From Limihaloglobus sulfuriphilus (GTDB lineage: Bacteria; Planctomycetota; Phycisphaerae; Sedimentisphaerales; Sedimentisphaeraceae), in NCBI RefSeq assembly GCF_001999965.1, contig NZ_CP019646.1:2852001-2916000 (forward strand): a DNA stretch of 64,000 nucleotides, given 5' to 3'. The notes beneath the pieces are model-generated. The model had not been told where the DNA came from. It saw only the letters and a program-made list of their open reading frames with translations, and ran no database searches. The position numbers were made by a program, and so were the translations under genes. Below, piece by piece: positions 1 through 8,000 of this stretch. The stretch's first letter is position 1. Every line of letters begins with the position of its first letter.

Positions 1-235
1 CCTCGAGGCCAAGTGCCCAGTACAGGCAGTTATTCGTAAGAACGCCGGAGATAACCGCACTCTCGTCAACCTGATAGAGCTCGCCCATCTCAGGGTCTTT
101 AAGCTCAATCATTGTATCGTCCGCGAACAGGTCGATATTGCCTGCCGAGGAGAGGGCTGCCGTTTTTACAGGGATTGCTGATACTGCGGATACTGCGATT
201 AATACTGATGCTAATGTGATAAGTGTCTTCTTCAT
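1..235 (-). CDS. Secreted protein, N-terminal part (runs off left edge)
   Basis: Only the first 78 codons are in the window; the gene continues past base 1. The protein starts MKKTLITLASVLIAVSAVSA, a clear Sec signal peptide with two lysines, a hydrophobic core and a likely cut after SAVSA. The mature part begins IPVKTAALSSAGNIDLFADD and reads on without a stop. The ATG at 235 has AAAGGAAG about 8 bases upstream. The first residues resemble those of the PEP-CTERM gene next door (MKKTVFTLALA), so both may be exported surface proteins. The rest of the protein is not visible and I cannot name a family. A hairpin lies 48 bases upstream of the start, in the presumed leader. Confidence 0.7.
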   Translation of the reverse strand, partial: MKKTLITLASVLIAVSAVSAIPVKTAALSSAGNIDLFADDTMIELKDPEMGELYQVDESAVISGVLTNNCLYWALGLE

Positions 236-282
236 GGTAATCTTCCTTTTGTTTCTGATTGTTTCTTCTTCTTTTTGTTTTT

Positions 283-325
283 GACTCAGACGCGGCATCT
301 TTTGCACATTCACCGCGGGTGAGTC
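283..325 (-). other. Two-part hairpin in the leader of the left-edge gene
   Basis: GACTCA (283-288) pairs with TGAGTC (320-325), and inside it CGCGG (291-295) pairs with CCGCG (313-317). Read on the minus strand the hairpin is followed by a purine-rich stretch (AAAAACAAAAAGAAGAAGAAAC) that runs to the ribosome binding site. This hairpin-plus-purine layout recurs many times between 1.4 and 4.9 kb. The remaining sequence from 326 to about 680 shows no gene. Confidence 0.6.
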
Positions 326-683
326 TTCTTTTGCTTTACTGTTCTGTACCCACCGCCCGCACAGGCGGCAAGGCCCTTTTACTGATAAAAACCCGAGCAA
401 CACACTCTTTTGGGCTTACATCTGACGCTCCCATATCTTTCCGGCAACGCAATGCCTCTAACGGGAACGTGAATCCTTTCTTTTAAGCCTTATGCAGGGT
501 AAACAGCCGCACTTGCTTAACGGATATGCCGCACAACGTTCTTATTTTGCCGTTGGGAACATCATACCTGCATTCCGTTATAAAGTTTCTAAAGAGCTTT
601 CTTCTACTTGACCGGCCTTTCATCAGCCGGATAACATTTTTTAAAGTTGTATTAAAGAACTGTTTAAGTCGTGTCAGGATTAT

Positions 684-726
684 GCGGGGCAGGTATTTAC
701 TGACCCGCCCCGCGGATCATTTTTTT
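684..726. terminator. GC-rich hairpin with T-run beyond the PEP-CTERM gene
   Basis: GCGGGGC (684-690) pairs with GCCCCGC (707-713), and a T-run follows at 720-726 on the plus strand. On the minus strand the hairpin lies about 25 bases past the stop of the PEP-CTERM gene but lacks a T-run there. It could terminate plus-strand transcription or serve as a 3' stabilising hairpin for the minus-strand message. Confidence 0.5.
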
Positions 727-736
727 AGAAGTACTC

Positions 737-1375
737 TTAGCGTCTGCGGCGTATCATCAGACCGCCAAGGGCAAGCATTGCAAGCGTTACAGGCTCGGGA
801 ACCACAAAGCTCTGGCTGAAGCCGCTTATGTGGGCAAGGCCGTCGGTGCCGCCGCCGACAAATACATTCTTGGTTATCTCTACATGCATCTGGCCGGGGC
901 TGTAGTCGGCTGTGTCTCTGTTCTGTACACCAGAGGGACGGCTGTAAACCAGCTTGTTGGCGATTATATTGTCCATATCATCTATTGAATTTTCTGTGAT
1001 AAGGGCTCTGCCTGTGCCGGTTACGCCGTAAGCGTCCAGTCTCAGGGTATTGCCGACTATAGGGGCTGATAATGATGTAACATCAAAGTTTATCAGCGTA
1101 TCCACGGTCTCACCCTGGTCTGCCGTCCAGCCGCCGCTGAAGTAGAGGCGTACTTTGTCGCCGTCAACTTCACCTTTGATCGCTACGCCGGAAGCATCTA
1201 CTTCCGAGCCGCCGCCGGTTGCGCTGGAGAGGACGGTAAAGCTGCCGAACTCAAGGCCGCCAAGGGTAAAGGTGCTGCTCTCCCAGTCGCTGACATTGCC
1301 GAAATCGACAACCGCTGCCGGGGATGCTGCGATAAATACCGCTGCAAGGGCTAAGGTAAAAACTGTCTTCTTCAT
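737..1375 (-). CDS. PEP-CTERM exported protein
   Basis: A 212-residue protein with a signal peptide (MKKTVFTLALAAVFIAASPA) and a classic PEP-CTERM tail: VPEPVTLAMLALGGLMIRRRR, that is the PEP motif, a membrane segment and a run of arginines. In known systems this tail is recognised by exosortase, and the protein is released or anchored at the cell surface. The body (about residues 22-190) is rich in Gly, Ser, Thr and Asp and looks like a beta-sandwich; no catalytic motif is visible. The start has GTGAGGAAAG just upstream. A seven-codon ORF with nearly the same first codons lies directly upstream. No exosortase gene is in the window. Confidence 0.85.
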   Translation of the reverse strand: MKKTVFTLALAAVFIAASPAAVVDFGNVSDWESSTFTLGGLEFGSFTVLSSATGGGSEVDASGVAIKGEVDGDKVRLYFSGGWTADQGETVDTLINFDVTSLSAPIVGNTLRLDAYGVTGTGRALITENSIDDMDNIIANKLVYSRPSGVQNRDTADYSPGQMHVEITKNVFVGGGTDGLAHISGFSQSFVVPEPVTLAMLALGGLMIRRRR

Positions 1376-1390
1376 GATACTTTCCTCACT

Positions 1391-1414
1391 TTACTTAAAT
1401 ACGTTCTTCTTCAT
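1391..1414 (-). other. Mini-ORF MKKNVFK before the PEP-CTERM gene
   Basis: Fifteen bases upstream of the PEP-CTERM start lies ATG AAG AAG AAC GTA TTT AAG TAA. It matches the first codons of the gene itself (ATGAAGAAGACAGTTTTT) closely. It may be a remnant of a duplicated gene start or a short leader peptide. It has no clear ribosome binding site of its own, so translation is doubtful. Confidence 0.35.
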
Positions 1415-1484
1415 GTAAGACCCGCAAGACTATCCTGCAGGATACAACTTAAAATCTTATTAGTTATTCCGTCTTCCAAAACCT

Positions 1485-1558
1485 CGGACAGACTTTTATC
1501 GGGGCGAGCCAAACCGGCAGGCCCCGGTAATGTCTGTTTGAAAAAGTTGAAGAAAAAC
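1485..1558 (+). other. Hairpin with purine tail (first of the array)
   Basis: ACAGAC (1488-1493) pairs with GTCTGT (1532-1537), extended by G-T pairs. An inner stem CGGGGC (1500-1505) pairs with GCCCCG (1521-1526). The tail AAAAAGTTGAAGAAAAACGG follows. The design (outer stem, internal loop, GC-rich inner stem, purine tail) is shared with the elements at 1830, 2093, 2384, 2919, 3544, 3995, 4275 and 4502. Confidence 0.6.
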
Positions 1559-1578
1559 GGTTTACGGACGTTTTTAAT

Positions 1579-1665
1579 AATTAGGAATTAGGAATGCAGA
1601 ATTAAGAATTGCGGCGTTCGCTTCGCTCACGGCTGTTCTAATTCCTAATTCGTAATTCGTAATTC
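1579..1665. repeat. Inverted pair of 7-bp repeat tracts
   Basis: The left arm has AATTAGG units (1579-1608) and the right arm AATTCCT/AATTCGT units (1640-1665) in opposite orientation, around a GC-rich centre. The whole could fold into a long hairpin, like a small non-autonomous element. No ORF is inside. Confidence 0.55.
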
Positions 1666-1679
1666 TCTAAGTACTTCAT

Positions 1680-1826
1680 TATTAACTTGTAAATATTATA
1701 TCTTTAACCTCTCTTCTGTATTTCAGGCATTAGGCATTAGGCAATAGGCATCAGGCATCAGGCAATAGTTTTGCCGGGCACCGCCTAATTCTTAATTCTT
1801 AATTCCTAATTCCTAATTCTTAATTA
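1680..1826. repeat. Partial repeat unit with two heptamer tracts
   Basis: This is the right half of the unit that is repeated three times downstream. It contains six 7-bp steps of TAGGCAT/CAGGCAT/TAGGCAA type (1724-1768) and a second 7-bp tract of TTCCTAA/TTCTTAA type (about 1787-1826). Both tracts recur in each following copy with changes in unit number. Confidence 0.6.
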
Positions 1827-2088
1827 GAATCAGGAGGTCCGGGGGCTTCGCGTTGGCCCGTGCTAATGCCCCCGAGGCCTGTATCCTGAAATCGAAGAAA
1901 GAAGTCGTTCGTTTTCAAAGTGAACGGGTAATAATCGTGCTGCTGTGCAGCTCTTAACCATTCACTGTTTCTTATTAACTTGTAAATTATATCTTTAACC
2001 TCTCTTCTGTATTTCAGGCAATAGGCATCAGGCAATAGTTTTGCCGGGCACCGCCTGATTCTTAATTCCTAATTCCTAATTCGCAATT
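1826..2088. repeat. Long direct repeat, copy 1 (263 bp)
   Basis: The unit starts AGAATCAGGAGGTCCGGGGG. It has a hairpin (1830-1889: TCAGGA with TCCTGA outside, CGGGGGC with GCCCCCG inside), the purine tail ATCGAAGAAAGAAGTCG, about 130 bases of plain sequence, then two heptamer tracts. Copies 1 and 2 are nearly identical over most of their length. The ORFs that cross the unit are not conserved between copies. Confidence 0.8.
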
Positions 2089-2379
2089 AGAATCAGGAGG
2101 TCCGGGGGCTTCGCGTTGGCCCGTGCTACTGCCCCCGAGGCCTGTATCCTGAAATCGAAGAAAGAAGTCGTTCGTTTTCAAAGTGAACGGGTAATAATTG
2201 TGCTGCTGTGCAGCCGTTAACCATTCACTGTTTCTTATTAACTTGTAAATTATATCTTTAACCTCTCTTCTGTATTTCAGGCATTAGGCAATAGGCATCA
2301 GGCAATAGTTTTGCCGGGCACCGCCTGATTCTTAATTCCTAATTCTCAATTCCTAATTCCTAATTCCTAATTCGCAATT
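2089..2379. repeat. Long direct repeat, copy 2 (291 bp)
   Basis: Nearly identical to copy 1, with single-base differences (for example AATAATTG for AATAATCG, CAGCCG for CAGCTC) and extra heptamer steps at its right end, which account for the greater length. The hairpin spans 2093-2152. Confidence 0.8.
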
Positions 2380-2467
2380 AGAATCAGGAGGTCCGGGGGC
2401 TTCGCGTTGGCCCGTGCTAATCCCCCGAGGCCTGTATCCTGAAATCGAAGAAAGAAGTCGTTCGTTT
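2380..2467. repeat. Long direct repeat, copy 3 (truncated)
   Basis: Keeps the hairpin (2384-2442) and the purine tail, then departs from the other copies after TTCGTTT at 2467. One base is lost at the inner stem (TCCCCCG for GCCCCCG), which shortens the inner stem by a pair. Confidence 0.75.
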
Positions 2468-2918
2468 CTAATAAGCTGTCATCTTGCGCGGAGTCTTCGG
2501 GGCATCTCTCAGAGATGCTTAGACTTCGCCGCGGACGGGTCTCTTTTACGCGGCGGATAAGCAGCCGCGGACAACCCGGCGGGCAGGTTTCAATATCCCA
2601 GCGTACAGCACGGATCGCGGCATCAAATATGCGGCGTTAAACTTCCGCTCTGCAACGCAGGAAAACTCTGCGCCGAACAGCTTTTAATTATTCAATTGTG
2701 AGCCCTGAAAACACAGGGCCGATTGAGCTTTACTCGTATCTTGTTCTGCTTCGTTAATAATTCTCCGTAATTAACAATTTCTCGACCAATATTTTAAATT
2801 TACACTTCTTTGCCGTTACACGCTCTGCGATAAAGCCGGCTCTGCCGCGGACGGCGGTCTATCCACCGTCCGCAGAAGCCATATCTTTATCATTAACTCT
2901 CTGCCAATATCTAACATA
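2468..2918. other. Gene-free stretch inside the hairpin region
   Basis: No credible gene. A hairpin near 2486-2533 (AGTCT, GGCATCTCT with AGAGATGC, AGACT) has no purine tail. The rest is a mix of GC-rich and AT-rich sequence with no repeat that I could match elsewhere in the window. Confidence 0.5.
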
Positions 2919-3027
2919 ACCAGAATCTGTAAATGAAAGCGTAAAGGGGCTCCGCGGCAGGTGGCCGCCCGCGCGGAGACCCCATGCTTTCATTTTTCTG
3001 GTCTGAGAAATTGGAGAAAGAAGCTGT
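2919..3027 (+). other. Hairpin with GGAGAAAGAAG tail
   Basis: Three nested stems: ACCAGA (2919-2924) with TCTGGT (2997-3002), AAATGAAAGC with GCTTTCATTT, and CTCCGCG with CGCGGAG. The two arms differ in length, leaving unpaired bases on one side. The tail reads CTGAGAAATTGGAGAAAGAAG and shares GGTCTGA and ATTGGAGAAAGAAG with the tail of the element at 3544. Confidence 0.6.
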
Positions 3028-3061
3028 ACTTTGTTACAGGCAATAGGCAATAGGCAATAGT

Positions 3062-3097
3062 AGAGACGCCCCGAAGAACATCGGAACATGCGTCTCT
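3062..3097. repeat. Dispersed palindrome AGAGACGC/GCGTCTCT
   Basis: AGAGACGC (3062-3069) pairs with GCGTCTCT (3090-3097). A close relative lies at 58643-58665. Just before it are three TAGGCAA steps (about 3041-3060). These are short dispersed repeats rather than parts of a gene. Confidence 0.55.
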
Positions 3098-3543
3098 CTA
3101 CGCATACAACATCGGCGCCTCTGTGTATGCTTCCGCACACACTCTCTGTGCAGGTATCCGAGGCGGCCATGTCTATATGTCCGCACTGATACGCTCCACC
3201 GCCGCACCTTCGCCGCGTGTAATCAGCTCCCGCTCCGAACAGGTATATACATATACCGTATTTCAGATACAGGATACGCATCCCCAGACTAACCACGGCC
3301 TTGTATTTAGCCTCTTCTAAGGCCGCTCATCCGGTAATACGCATTACATATTCAATTGTCAGCAGCTCATCAGGGACCGGTAAGGCTCTCCAACCTTATG
3401 ATCCCGGCTAAGCCTGGGTATTTTGTTCTAACTTCTTCGTTCCAATCATACCTTTCGTAAATTTAACTTCATTTCTCGTTTTTTCTTCAAACCATATATA
3501 TAACTTATCCTCTCTCCATACCTTCAACTGGTAACGACTCATC
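3098..3543. other. Gene-free stretch, one hairpin
   Basis: No gene is supported. GGGA-TAAGG pairs with CCTTA-TCCC near 3374-3406. The open frames here have no ribosome binding site or protein-like composition. Confidence 0.45.
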
Positions 3544-3684
3544 GACCTGGCCATATTAAAGGGAAAAACGGCAGGCTCATTATATACGAGCCTGCCGGCT
3601 CTTTTCCTTTGGTATCGGGCCGGGCTGCCAATGCCGCTAAACATCAGCGCACCATGCCCCAGGTCTGAAGATTGGAGAAAGAAG
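3544..3684 (+). other. Large hairpin with GGAGAAAGAAG tail
   Basis: The outer stem GACCTGG (3544-3550) pairs with CCAGGTC (3659-3665). Inside is a strong hairpin, GGCAGGCTC with GAGCCTGCC, whose flanks AAAGG-AAAA and TTTTCCTTT also pair. The tail is TGAAGATTGGAGAAAGAAGTCG (GGAGAAAGAAG at 3674-3684). Confidence 0.6.
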
Positions 3685-3697
3685 TCGTTCTGAATTA

Positions 3698-3817
3698 AGT
3701 GAAAAACTATTAACTATTAACTAATAGTTGATGAATCCGCCTGCGGCGGATAGTTGTTTAAATCGCGGCGTCAGCCGCCTCCACAACTATTAGTTTTTCA
3801 CTATTAGTTATTAGTTT
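3698..3817. repeat. MITE-like inverted repeat with TAACTAT heptamers
   Basis: AGTGAAAAACTA (3698-3709) is matched in inverse by TAGTTTTTCACT (3791-3802). Both arms carry 7-bp steps of TAACTAT/TAACTAA type. The centre is GC-rich. No ORF is inside. Confidence 0.55.
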
Positions 3818-3988
3818 AAAATGACCCGTGTGCCCGGCTCAATAACCTCCCCGGGCACACGGACCTGTACCACACTCCGTCCGGCTGTTAAGCCGGAAAT
3901 CATGTTATCCACGCACTTCACGCCGCCTTTGCACTTCTGAACAGATAATTTTATATGCGCGCTTATCTTGCGCTGCTGGGTCTGTTCA

Positions 3989-4105
3989 TTTAAAGAAAGT
4001 CCGGAGGTCTTGAATTTGGGCCCTCAAGACCCCGCTGGACTTTCCTTGTGAAAGGAGAAAGAAGTTGTGTTAGTGGTCTTATTAAACTAATAACTATTAA
4101 CTAAA
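3989..4105 (+). repeat. Hairpin module, direct repeat copy A
   Basis: GAAAGTCC and GGTCTTGA (3995-4013) pair with TCAAGACC and GGACTTTC (4024-4044); the tail is CTTGTGAAAGGAGAAAGAAG. About 117 bases match copy B 280 bases downstream. Where the copies differ in the hairpin (CC versus CA on the left, CCCG versus CTCA on the right), both can still fold. Confidence 0.75.
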
Positions 4106-4268
4106 ACTAACAGTTACTCACTTCAGCCTTGCGGCTGAAATATCTTGTTACCTGCGTCTATGAGCTTCTTCGGGACTCAAAAACGCTGCTTTTTCTTCGA
4201 CTTCTTCTTATTCTTCGATATTTACTTGTAAAATGTATCACAAATCAACTCTGCTTTGTCCTTTGTAG
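4106..4268. other. Spacer between hairpin modules
   Basis: No gene. Read on the minus strand it contains a purine-rich tract (about 4185-4220, GAAGAATAAGAAGAAGTCG type), similar to the tails elsewhere, after an ACTCA/TGAGT core without a clear partner arm. Confidence 0.4.
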
Positions 4269-4386
4269 TTTAAAGAAAGTCAGGAGGTCTTGAATTTGGG
4301 CCCTCAAGACCTCACTGGACTTTCCTTGTGAAAGGAGAAAGAAGTTGTGTTAGTGGTCTTATTAAACTAATAACTATTAACTAAAA
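4269..4386 (+). repeat. Hairpin module, direct repeat copy B
   Basis: Same module as copy A, with the hairpin at 4275-4324 and GGAGAAAGAAG at 4334-4344, followed by the same TTGTGTTAGTGGTC and TAACTATTAACTAA sequence. Confidence 0.75.
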
Positions 4387-4446
4387 ACTAATAGTTATGG
4401 TCTATCTTATTAACTTTTTAATATATTATCGTATCCAATTCTCTTC

Positions 4447-4497
4447 TTCCTAATTCCTAATTCTTAATTCCTAATTCTTAATTCCTAATTCTTAATA
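4447..4497. repeat. Heptamer tract TTCCTAA/TTCTTAA
   Basis: Seven consecutive 7-bp steps alternating between TTCCTAA and TTCTTAA. The same tract type occurs at 1787-1826, about 2060-2090 and about 2335-2380. Confidence 0.7.
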
Positions 4498-4501
4498 AGG
4501 T

Positions 4502-4630
4502 TCAGGAGACACCTGAAGACCCGCGGCCCAGAGCCGGCTCTGTCTGATGAGTTCGGGAAAACCTCAAACAGTTCAGGTCTTCGGTGTACTCTTCTGAAAA
4601 ATTAGGGAAAAGGGAGAAAGAGATTGTTGA
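4502..4630 (+). other. Hairpin with long loop and purine tail
   Basis: Outer stem TCAG (4502) with CTGA (4597); ACACC and GAAGACC on the left pair with GGTCTTC and GGTGT on the right; the loop of about 50 bases contains GAGCCGGCTC. The tail reads AAGGGAGAAAGAGATTG, the most diverged form of the conserved tract. Confidence 0.55.
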
Positions 4631-4744
4631 TGGTCTTTTATAAACTAATGACTAAGAACGAATAATTATAACGGTGAAAATTAAAACTCCAGGCGCAAAT
4701 CTTTCGCGGCTGTTTAAAGGGAGTTTTTTTGGGGCTCACTTCTT

Positions 4745-4820
4745 TCTTAGTCACATCTTCTTCTTTTTCTTCTGACTCAATATTCAGTATTTAAAAGAGC
4801 AATTATTACTTTTATTGAGT
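4745..4820 (-). other. Minus-strand hairpin with purine tail
   Basis: ACTCAAT (4775-4781) pairs with ATTGAGT (4814-4820). Read on the minus strand it is followed by CAGAAGAAAAAGAAGAAG and then AAGAAAGAAG. It is the counterpart of the leader hairpin at 283-325 but has no gene behind it. Confidence 0.5.
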
Positions 4821-4922
4821 GTTGAAAAATGGTGCTTGTTAGGCTTGCATTCTTCTTCACTTCTATCTTCATGTTAAAATCTACCACATACGCAACACCA
4901 AGTCAACAAGAAAAAATAAAAA

Positions 4923-4964
4923 ATTAGAAAAAAGTTAAAAGGGGCGGGTTTAAAACCCGCCCCT
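4923..4964 (-). terminator. Rho-independent terminator of the metal efflux operon
   Basis: On the minus strand GGGGCGGGTTT pairs with AAACCCGCCCC (4941-4964) and is followed by TTTTAACTTTTTT. It lies about 85 bases past the stop of the RND pump gene, in the right orientation to end that operon. Confidence 0.8.
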
Positions 4965-5048
4965 ACAGTAACATATATCTATCAAAGAACATTTAGTAAA
5001 CGGTGTTTTTGATCTCTGGGGGTAAATACAGGTTTGTCATTGTACGTT

Positions 5049-8000
5049 TTATTCCAACATTTCCGGCCTTACAGCGAACCATTTGTAAAACGCGGGTATA
5101 ACAAACAGGGTTAACAGAGTAGATGATATTATACCGAATATCACAACAGCCGCCAGCGGCCTTTGCACATCTGCCCCGATTCCTGTTGACAGCAGCAGCG
5201 GCAGCAGCCCAAGCACAGTAGTGATCGATGTCATCAAAACAGGGCGAAACCGCTGGTGGCAGCCGGTAATAACCGCTTCGACCATCTCCACGCCCTCTCT
5301 GCGGAGCTGGTTTATCGCGCTTACCAGAACCATACTGTCTTGAACGGCGATCCCGAAAAGAGCAATAAAGCCAACCGCGGCGGGTACGGAGATATATTCA
5401 CCCATAACATAAAGCCCTGCAACGCCTCCAATAAGCCCAAGCGGGATATTAACCATAACCAGCAGGCCGCTCTTTATCGAACCGAAGGCCAGATACAGCA
5501 TCAGCAGAACTGTCATGCCGACTACAGGCACTATAATACCCAGCCGCCGCATCGCACGCATTTGACTTTCGTACTGCCCGCCGTACTCAATATGATAGCC
5601 GTCGGGCAGCTCGATTTTCTCCGCGATAAGCCGGCGTATATCCCCGACAACACCCCCAAGGTCTCTGCCGCGTACATTACCCTGGACTATCCAGCGCCGC
5701 TGGTTGTTTTCACGGTTGATCTGTATCGAGCCGACATCTTCCCTGACCTCGGCGAGCTGGCTGAGCGGGAGCATCTGTCCGCTGCGTGAGGGCACCAGCA
5801 GCGACTTGATCGCGTGAATATTGTCCCGCGTGTCCTCTGTATAGCGGATCTGTATTCCATAACGCCTTGTATTGAGGTACACATGATCAACGATCTGCCC
5901 GCCGATAGCGGTTTCGACCAGCTCAAGTATCTCTCCGGCATTCACGCCATACGCAGCGCACGCACGGCGGTCAACAATCACCTGCACCTGAGGCTGGCCA
6001 AAGCTCTGCTCAACAGACAAATCCACAAGCCCCTCAATATTATCTATGCTGTTTCGTATTTCTGTGGCTTTTGATTGCAGGATATCGAGATCTTCACCAA
6101 AAACTTTGACAGCGACCTGCGACCTGACACCGGTTACCAGCTCATCAAAGGCATTTTGTATCGGCTGGGTGAAGTTGAGCTGTATTCCGGGGAAATCTGA
6201 GAGATTTTCTTCAAGCTCTTCAACAAGCTCGGCCTTGTCCGTCAGACGCGTCCATTCCTTTTCCGGATGCAGCTCAATATGCACCTCCGCGTAGTTGACA
6301 GGGTGCGGGTGGCTGCCGGCTTCGGGCCTTCCGATACGTGAAACAACCTCCTCCACCTCCGGCAGAGCGATAATGCGGGTTTCGAGTTTCTTAATGATAG
6401 CCGCCGCTTCTTCGAGGGCTATCGACGGGGCCATATTGACACCGATCATGATCGAGCCTTCTTCGAGCGTAGGTATAAACTCTGTCCCCAGGTTCATTGC
6501 CATAAATCCGCTGCCGCAAAGCAGGGCCAGAACTAACATAAGCACCAGAACGGGGTGTTTAACAGAAATCCTCAACAGCGGATCATGGAGTTTCTGCAGT
6601 ATAACGAATATGAAAAATTCTTTATGCTTTTTGACGTGCATCAGGTAGCTCGCCAAGGCGGGAACTGCCAGAACGGCGAAAATCAGCGAACCCAGCAGAG
6701 CAAAGCACAGGGTGTATGACATCGGTATAAACATCTGTCCCTCGGCACCTTGCAGCGTCAATATCGGCACAAAAACCACAATCACGATCAGCAGCGAAAA
6801 TGTAACCGGACGGGCCACCTCATACGCCGCGTCAATAATGATGGCGGTTCGGCTGCGTATATCATCGCCGGCATTGACGTTCAAATGACGGTAGATGTTC
6901 TCAACCATGACAATCGCACCGTCCACGAGCATACCCATGGCGATGGCGATTCCTCCAAGCGACATCAGGTTTGCAGATATGTCCGCCTGCTGCATCAGGA
7001 TAATCGAAACCAGCCCGCTGAAAGGCAGCGCAAATACAACTATCATAGCAGACCTGAAATTGCCGATAAAGGCAAACAGCACAATCGCCGCCAGCACTGC
7101 CCCTGTGAGCAGAGCGGATTTAACCGTCCATGTTGCACGCTGTACAATTTCCTGCTGCTCGTAGTACGGCACCAGCCTGACACCTTCGGGCAGCGATTTC
7201 TGCACGTCGGGCAGTTTCGCATACAGCCGCTCGATAACGTTTGATGCGTTTTCCCCGTAAAGCTGGAGCACAATGCCGCTTACGACTTCCTCGCCGCCGT
7301 TTCGCGAGACAATTCCCCGCCGCACGGCCCTGCCGTACTCAACATCGGCAACCTCCATAACGCGAACCGGTGTGCCGTCGATATTATCGATAATCACATT
7401 GCTGATATCTTCGAGCGAGTTTAGCAGGCCGATGCCCCGGACAAGGTTCTCCTCGCTGCCGGTTATAATATACTGGCCGCCGACATTTCCGTTATTCTGC
7501 CGGATTGCCTCGGTAACATCGTGAATCGAGAGACCGTACTGAAGCAGCATATCAGGTTTGATATTCACCTGATACTGCAGAACATGTCCGCCGACCGAGA
7601 GGATATCTGTAACGCCGCGAACAGTCTGGAGCTGATACTTGACAACCCAGTCATTCAGGTCCCGCAGATAGCTCAGCGGGTCTTTGCCCTCTGTGTCTGC
7701 CGAATCGTCAATGGTGAGATAGTATATAAAAATCTGGCCAAGCCCCGTTGATATGGGGCCGAGTTTGGGTTTTTCCTGCAAATCGGGCATTTGAGCCAGA
7801 GCCTCGCCGAGACGCTCATTAACCAGCTGCCTGGCAAAATAAATATCCATATCATCTTCGAAATAAACATATACCACAGACATGCCAAATGCCGAAGTGG
7901 ACTTTATCTGTGTAACTCCGGGCAGCCCGTTCATCACCGACTCAACGGGAAACGTAATCAGCCGCTCGACCTCTTCGGGTGCCATGCCGTCGGCTTCTGT

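Noticed and set aside
526-819. 97-residue ORF on the plus strand
   Set aside because: Overlaps the end of the PEP-CTERM gene and a terminator-like hairpin; no start signal.
1680-2467. CRISPR array
   Set aside because: Repeats are 260-290 bases long with no short unique spacers and no cas genes nearby.
2859-3296. 145-residue ORF on the minus strand
   Set aside because: It crosses the hairpin at 2919 and the palindrome at 3062, has no ribosome binding site and its composition is not protein-like.
1485-4630. Integron cassette array with attC sites
   Set aside because: The hairpins have unpaired bases on one arm, as attC sites do, but the GTTRRRY/RYYYAAC core pairs are missing, there are no cassette ORFs and no integrase gene.
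1485-4820. Retron or diversity-generating retroelement RNA
   Set aside because: No reverse transcriptase gene is in the window.
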